Shown here one piece after another: positions 7,105-9,488 of a stretch of 9,488 nucleotides of DNA (position 1 is the stretch's first letter; every line of letters starts with the position of its first letter). Location: positions 1-9,488 of the forward strand of contig DBIU01000068.1 of NCBI GenBank assembly GCA_002304735.1, in the 5' to 3' direction. The DNA is from Ruminococcaceae bacterium UBA794. GTDB lineage: Bacteria > Bacillota > Clostridia > Oscillospirales > Ruminococcaceae. Both the position numbers and the translations under genes were made by a program. Under the pieces are notes generated by a model. It was not told where the DNA came from. It searched no databases and saw nothing but the letters and a program-made list of their open reading frames with translations.

Positions 7105-7870
7105 ACATAGGCGTGATTGTATAGCCGTTTTCGCGCCAGTAGTCGATAACGCGCGGGAGGATTTCCGCGTTTGTTTTCGACACCGCGTGCAGGAGGTAAA
7201 CCGCGCCGTTGTGCGTTTTTTTGGTTACTTTATCATAGGCTGCGGCAGAGTCGGGCTGGTCGTCCGTGAGCCAATCGCGATAGGCGAAGCTCCAAAGGAC
7301 GGTTGTGTAGCCAAGCTCCTTTGCACAGGCGAGAACGCGCTCGGAGAACTCACCCTTCGGCGGCCGCATAACGTACATCTCATAGCCAAATTCCTTCGAG
7401 ATATAGTTGTGGAGGAGCATAAGCTCGTTGTAAAGGTCCTCGTTTGAGCAGTCTGGCAGGGAAGGGTGGCTGTACGAGTGGTTTCCGACGGTGTGACCCT
7501 CGGCAATCATACGCTTAATCAGCCCGGGATTTTTCTCCGCATAGTCGCGCGTGATGAAAAATGTCGCTTTAACTCCCTTTGAAGCGAGAGTATCAAGGAT
7601 TTTCTCCGTGTAACCGTTTTCATAGCCCTCGTCAAACGTCAGCCAGAGCCGCTTGTTCGCCGCTTCGCCGATGAAAAGCGTATTCATATCGCCATATTGC
7701 TTCTGCGCTTGAATTGCGCCAAGCGGACGGTTCATAGAATCAACGTCGTTTCCTACGCCATAGCAGACTTTTTTGTTGTCATAATCGTTGAGATATGAGT
7801 AAGGCGCCTGCGCAAACGCGCATTTTCCCGCAAGAATTGCCGCGAAAAGCGCCGAAATCAGTCTTTTCAT
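7103..7870 (-). CDS. pdaA: PdaA-type peptidoglycan N-acetylmuramic acid deacetylase
   Basis: PdaA-family enzymes remove acetyl from N-acetylmuramic acid of peptidoglycan, the step that leads to muramic delta-lactam in spore cortex. The 255 residues start with a signal peptide (MKRL, hydrophobic core, AFA at 18-20 before Gln21), so the enzyme is exported. The NodB-homology domain shows all five motifs: TFDEGYENGYT (78-88, catalytic-base Asp80), HSYSH (131-135, zinc-type histidines), RPPKGEFSER (169-178), an LWSFAYRDW stretch (192-200), and LLHAVSKTNAEIL (226-238, His228). The YENGYT extension and SKTNAE are typical of PdaA rather than of generic NodB proteins. The second acidic position of TFDDG is Glu81. 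Length matches Bacillus PdaA (263). ATG 7870-7868 has AAGGA (7879-7883) eight bases upstream. Presence of pdaA hints at a spore former, but the window cannot prove sporulation. Confidence 0.92.
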   Translation of the reverse strand: MKRLISALFAAILAGKCAFAQAPYSYLNDYDNKKVCYGVGNDVDSMNRPLGAIQAQKQYGDMNTLFIGEAANKRLWLTFDEGYENGYTEKILDTLASKGVKATFFITRDYAEKNPGLIKRMIAEGHTVGNHSYSHPSLPDCSNEDLYNELMLLHNYISKEFGYEMYVMRPPKGEFSERVLACAKELGYTTVLWSFAYRDWLTDDQPDSAAAYDKVTKKTHNGAVYLLHAVSKTNAEILPRVIDYWRENGYTITPM

Positions 7871-7910
7871 TTCATCATTCCTTTCGGTAATATTGTTTGC
7901 GGATTAATAA

Positions 7911-7919
7911 TTTTTAGCA
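7911..7919 (-). promoter_or_regulatory. Possible extended -10 of the pdaA promoter
   Basis: On the minus strand TGCTAAAAA (7919-7911) could serve as an extended -10, with no good -35 seventeen bases upstream. An imperfect palindrome, ACAAAAA-TC-TTTTTGT (7919-7934), sits directly upstream and could be an operator. If pdaA is sporulation-controlled, another sigma factor may be used. I could not identify a sigma-F or sigma-G sequence with confidence. Confidence 0.3.
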
Positions 7920-8002
7920 CAAAAATCTTTTTGTAATTATGTTGCATAAAATTTAGTGAAAAGCTTTGTGCAAAATTATGAAAATTAATGTTGCTTTGGG
8001 GG

Positions 8003-8031
8003 TTGAATAATGGAGAAAAATATGGTAAAAT
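8003..8031 (+). promoter_or_regulatory. Promoter of the DHH phosphoesterase gene
   Basis: TTGAAT (8003-8008), a 17-base spacer and TAAAAT (8026-8031) fit the sigma-A consensus, and a TGG before the -10 gives an extended -10. Transcription would begin near 8038, about 50 bases before the ATG. Confidence 0.75.
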
Positions 8032-8042
8032 AAATAAGTAAG

Positions 8043-8061
8043 TATATGGTTTCGCCATATA
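8043..8061 (+). other. Stem-loop at the 5' end of the DHH gene transcript
   Basis: TATATGG (8043-8049) and CCATATA (8055-8061) form a perfect 7-bp inverted repeat around the loop TTTCG. It lies within a few bases of the predicted transcription start and 12 bases before the AAAGGAG site. It could stabilise the mRNA 5' end or be a repressor operator. No known riboswitch fold is apparent. Confidence 0.45.
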
Positions 8062-8086
8062 AAATGAATGGGTAAAGGAGCCGCTT

Positions 8087-9175
8087 ATGTCGCAGAAATT
8101 AAGCGAACTCATAGACCTGCTTAAAGGTCACCGCGTTTATATTCAGACGCATAATTTCCCCGACCCCGACGCAATCGCGAGCGCATACGGACTGCAAGTG
8201 CTTTTGGGGAAGTTTAGAATAAACACGGTTATCTGTCATCACGGAAGCGTTGAGCGTGCGATGACGGCGAATATGGTGTCGGAATTTCAGATTGATATGA
8301 CCGCCGACAGCGAGCTGAAGTATATGACTTCGGAGGACTATATTATCACGGTTGACAGTCAGAAGGGAAATGCGAATATACTTGACTTAATCGGAAACGA
8401 AGTCGCTGTTATTGACCATCACCCTGTATTTTGCGTTGTCGACGACTATAAATACCGCGATATACGCATTGTCGGAAGCTGCTCGACGATTATCGCGGAT
8501 TATTACCGTCAATATAAGATTGAGATGCCGGGGTCTGTCGCGACGGCGCTGCTGTACGGATTGAAGTGCGATACGCGCGACTTTACACGCGGCGTGACGC
8601 AGCTTGACGTTGATATTTACTCGTATCTTTTCCCGAAAGCGGACAATCGCCTTATCAGGCATTTTCAGTCGGGCGAAATTGAATATCACGAGCTTAATTC
8701 TTTCGTTGACAGTATGCGGAATATTGAGGTTTACGACGGAGTTGCGTTCGCGTTTCTCAATTTCTATTGCACGGACGCGTTTATTGCGACGATTTCGGAC
8801 TTTATTCTGAACGTTGACGTGGTGAATTTTTCTGTGGTGTACACGCGCAGGGACGATGGATTTAAGTTCTCGGTGCGCTCGGAAATCGAGGAGCTGAATG
8901 CCGGAAAGATTATTTCCGAAGCTCTCGCGAACGTTGGTTCGGGCGGCGGACACAAGTCGATGGCGGGCGGATACGCGTCCGAGAGCAAAATTCTCGATAT
9001 AAGCATTGACTACAACAAGGTAATTCAGAACCTTTTCTTGAGCATAATCGACAAAATCCCTCACAAGGGCTATAAAGCAGGCAATCAGAAAACCGCCGAG
9101 GTTGAGGAGATAAAGAGCGCGGACGTTGGAAATGTTGAAGTAAAAAGCGCGGAAACGAACATAAAAAGCGTATAA
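8087..9175 (+). CDS. DHH/DHHA1-family phosphoesterase, NrnA-like
   Basis: Relatives of NrnA are Mn-dependent cytoplasmic enzymes that degrade very short RNAs and pAp or cleave cyclic dinucleotide products. The 362 residues carry the DHH domain: THNFPDPDAIAS (21-32, metal ligands His22, Asp26, Asp28), Asp90 in the TVDSQKG motif, VIDHHP (108-113, the DHH triad 110-112) and Asp162 in GLKCDTRDF. The DHHA1 domain follows with GSGGGHKSMAGGY (284-296), the substrate-binding GGGH. The protein is about 40-50 residues longer than Bacillus NrnA (313), mainly because of a charged C-terminal tail (about 333-362) with a repeated KSA(D/E) motif. AAAGGAG (8074-8080) lies six bases before the ATG. The gene is monocistronic, with its own promoter and terminator. 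The exact substrate (nanoRNA, pAp or cyclic-dinucleotide product) cannot be told from sequence. Confidence 0.92.
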   Translation: MSQKLSELIDLLKGHRVYIQTHNFPDPDAIASAYGLQVLLGKFRINTVICHHGSVERAMTANMVSEFQIDMTADSELKYMTSEDYIITVDSQKGNANILDLIGNEVAVIDHHPVFCVVDDYKYRDIRIVGSCSTIIADYYRQYKIEMPGSVATALLYGLKCDTRDFTRGVTQLDVDIYSYLFPKADNRLIRHFQSGEIEYHELNSFVDSMRNIEVYDGVAFAFLNFYCTDAFIATISDFILNVDVVNFSVVYTRRDDGFKFSVRSEIEELNAGKIISEALANVGSGGGHKSMAGGYASESKILDISIDYNKVIQNLFLSIIDKIPHKGYKAGNQKTAEVEEIKSADVGNVEVKSAETNIKSV

Positions 9176-9178
9176 AAA

Positions 9179-9209
9179 ACGGCGAAGGAGCGTTTGAGCC
9201 CTTCGCCGT
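9179..9209. terminator. Hairpin terminator after the DHH gene, usable in both directions
   Basis: ACGGCGAAGG (9179-9188) and CCTTCGCCGT (9200-9209) form a perfect 10-bp stem with an 11-base loop, four bases after the DHH stop codon. On the plus strand it is trailed by ATTTATTGATTTT, a moderate U-tract. On the minus strand the trailing sequence is TTTTTATA, a better one, so it can also end a transcript arriving from the right. Confidence 0.8.
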
Positions 9210-9290
9210 ATTTATTGATTTTCATTAATTCGATGCGTCTGACGTTTAATAGAGGTCGGTTGAGCGGATTATTATTTACATTATCTATAG

Positions 9291-9318
9291 TTCATAACGT
9301 AAAAAATAATTTCATAAC
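9291..9318. repeat. Direct repeat TTCATAAC, two copies 20 bp apart
   Basis: TTCATAAC occurs at 9291-9298 and 9311-9318, so the copies start exactly 20 bases apart, close to two helical turns. On the minus strand they read GTTATGAA. Spacing of this sort is used by regulators that bind direct repeats, but no regulator can be named. Confidence 0.55.
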
Positions 9319-9339
9319 ATTTATCCCCCCTGAGTATAG

Positions 9340-9361
9340 TTTTGCATACCTTTTGCATACC
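9340..9361. repeat. Tandem direct repeat TTTTGCATACC, two copies
   Basis: Two perfect, adjacent 11-bp copies (9340-9350 and 9351-9361) place the same bases one helical turn apart. They lie immediately downstream of the possible minus-strand -10 at 9363-9368, where a repressor operator could sit. A simple slippage duplication is the alternative explanation. Confidence 0.7.
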
Positions 9362-9427
9362 TTTTTTATGATTTTTAATCAAATTTTACAAGATTTATTC
9401 GACTTTTGAAAAATTGAACGAAAATAA

Positions 9428-9467
9428 AAGCCCCTCAAATCGCTTAATCTTGCGGTTTGAGGGGCTT
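9428..9467. terminator. Strong intrinsic terminator near the right edge
   Basis: AAGCCCCTCAAA (9428-9439) pairs with TTTGAGGGGCTT (9456-9467). The stem continues inward by one T-G wobble and a CGC/GCG pair to 16 bp, with an 8-base loop. On the minus strand it is followed by TTATTTTCG after the terminal TT of the stem, and on the plus strand by GTTTAG. The minus orientation looks stronger, so a gene beyond the right edge probably ends here. Confidence 0.85.
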
Positions 9468-9488
9468 GTTTAGTGAAACGATTAGCTG

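Larger units (their letters stand above)
9210..9427. other. AT-rich intergenic stretch without a convincing gene
   Basis: This 218-base stretch lies between two hairpin terminators. It contains two pairs of phased direct repeats and, on the minus strand, a possible promoter (TTGTAA 9391-9386, 17-base spacer, TAAAAA 9368-9363). A GGGGGG run (9325-9330) precedes a 7-codon frame MKLFFTL (9315-9292). A weak plus-strand frame across 9194-9409 begins inside the terminator and resembles no known protein. The region could encode a small RNA or be a regulatory remnant. Confidence 0.5.

Noticed and set aside
7917..7971. Inverted repeat GCACAAA / TTTGTGC upstream of pdaA as an operator
   Set aside because: The arms are only 7 bp, AT-rich and 41 bases apart, which is expected by chance in this composition.
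7867..8112. 81-codon minus-strand frame across the pdaA/DHH intergenic region
   Set aside because: It overlaps the pdaA start, the DHH promoter and the DHH start codon. The Phe/Asn/Ile-rich sequence reflects AT-rich regulatory DNA.
8387..9064. 225-codon open frame on the minus strand opposite the DHH gene
   Set aside because: It is another antisense shadow, rich in Arg, Val and Asn, with no motif, no promoter and no ribosome binding site.
9194..9409. 71-codon plus-strand frame in the right-hand intergenic region
   Set aside because: It begins with a non-ATG codon inside the DHH terminator loop, has no ribosome binding site, and its hydrophobic residues are explained by the T-rich DNA.

Overview
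The window reads as an ordinary chromosomal segment of a low-to-mid GC Gram-positive bacterium of the Clostridia type, possibly an uncultured gut Oscillospirales-like lineage. This taxonomic guess is an inference. It rests on lon followed directly by engB/ysxC (the Bacillus/Clostridium arrangement), a PdaA-type peptidoglycan deacetylase, a DUF815 ATPase, AAGGAG-type ribosome binding sites and TTGAAA/TAAAAT sigma-A promoters. Genes use the standard code, with both TAA and TGA as stops. I see no mobile elements, CRISPR arrays, tRNAs or rRNAs.

Layout. A minus-strand block fills 1-3908. In transcription order it holds a DUF1624 membrane acyltransferase, lon with its own clear promoter, a possible 30-residue small ORF, and engB, which runs off the left edge. 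A compact back-to-back promoter pair (3947-4011) divides this block from a tight plus-strand operon: DusB-type tRNA dihydrouridine synthase, DUF815 AAA ATPase, then a BtuF-like lipoprotein. The intergenic gaps in that operon are 1 and 2 nt. The operon ends at a bidirectional terminator (7064-7104) shared with the convergent pdaA gene on the minus strand. A divergent intergenic region (7871-8086) then leads to a plus-strand DHH/DHHA1 phosphoesterase of the NrnA type. The last 300 bases contain no convincing gene. They hold two strong hairpin terminators bracketing an AT-rich stretch with two sets of helically phased direct repeats.

How the genes fit together. Most are housekeeping: protein quality control (Lon), ribosome assembly (EngB), tRNA modification (Dus), cell-wall or spore-cortex modification (PdaA) and small-RNA/nucleotide turnover (DHH). 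The odd member is the corrinoid/heme-type substrate-binding lipoprotein, which has no permease or ATPase beside it and shares an operon with dus and the DUF815 ATPase.

I did not find a clear new system. The points most worth checking are the small ORF between lon and engB, a possible minus-strand small RNA with phased repeats at the right end, and the conserved-looking dus-DUF815-lipoprotein operon.
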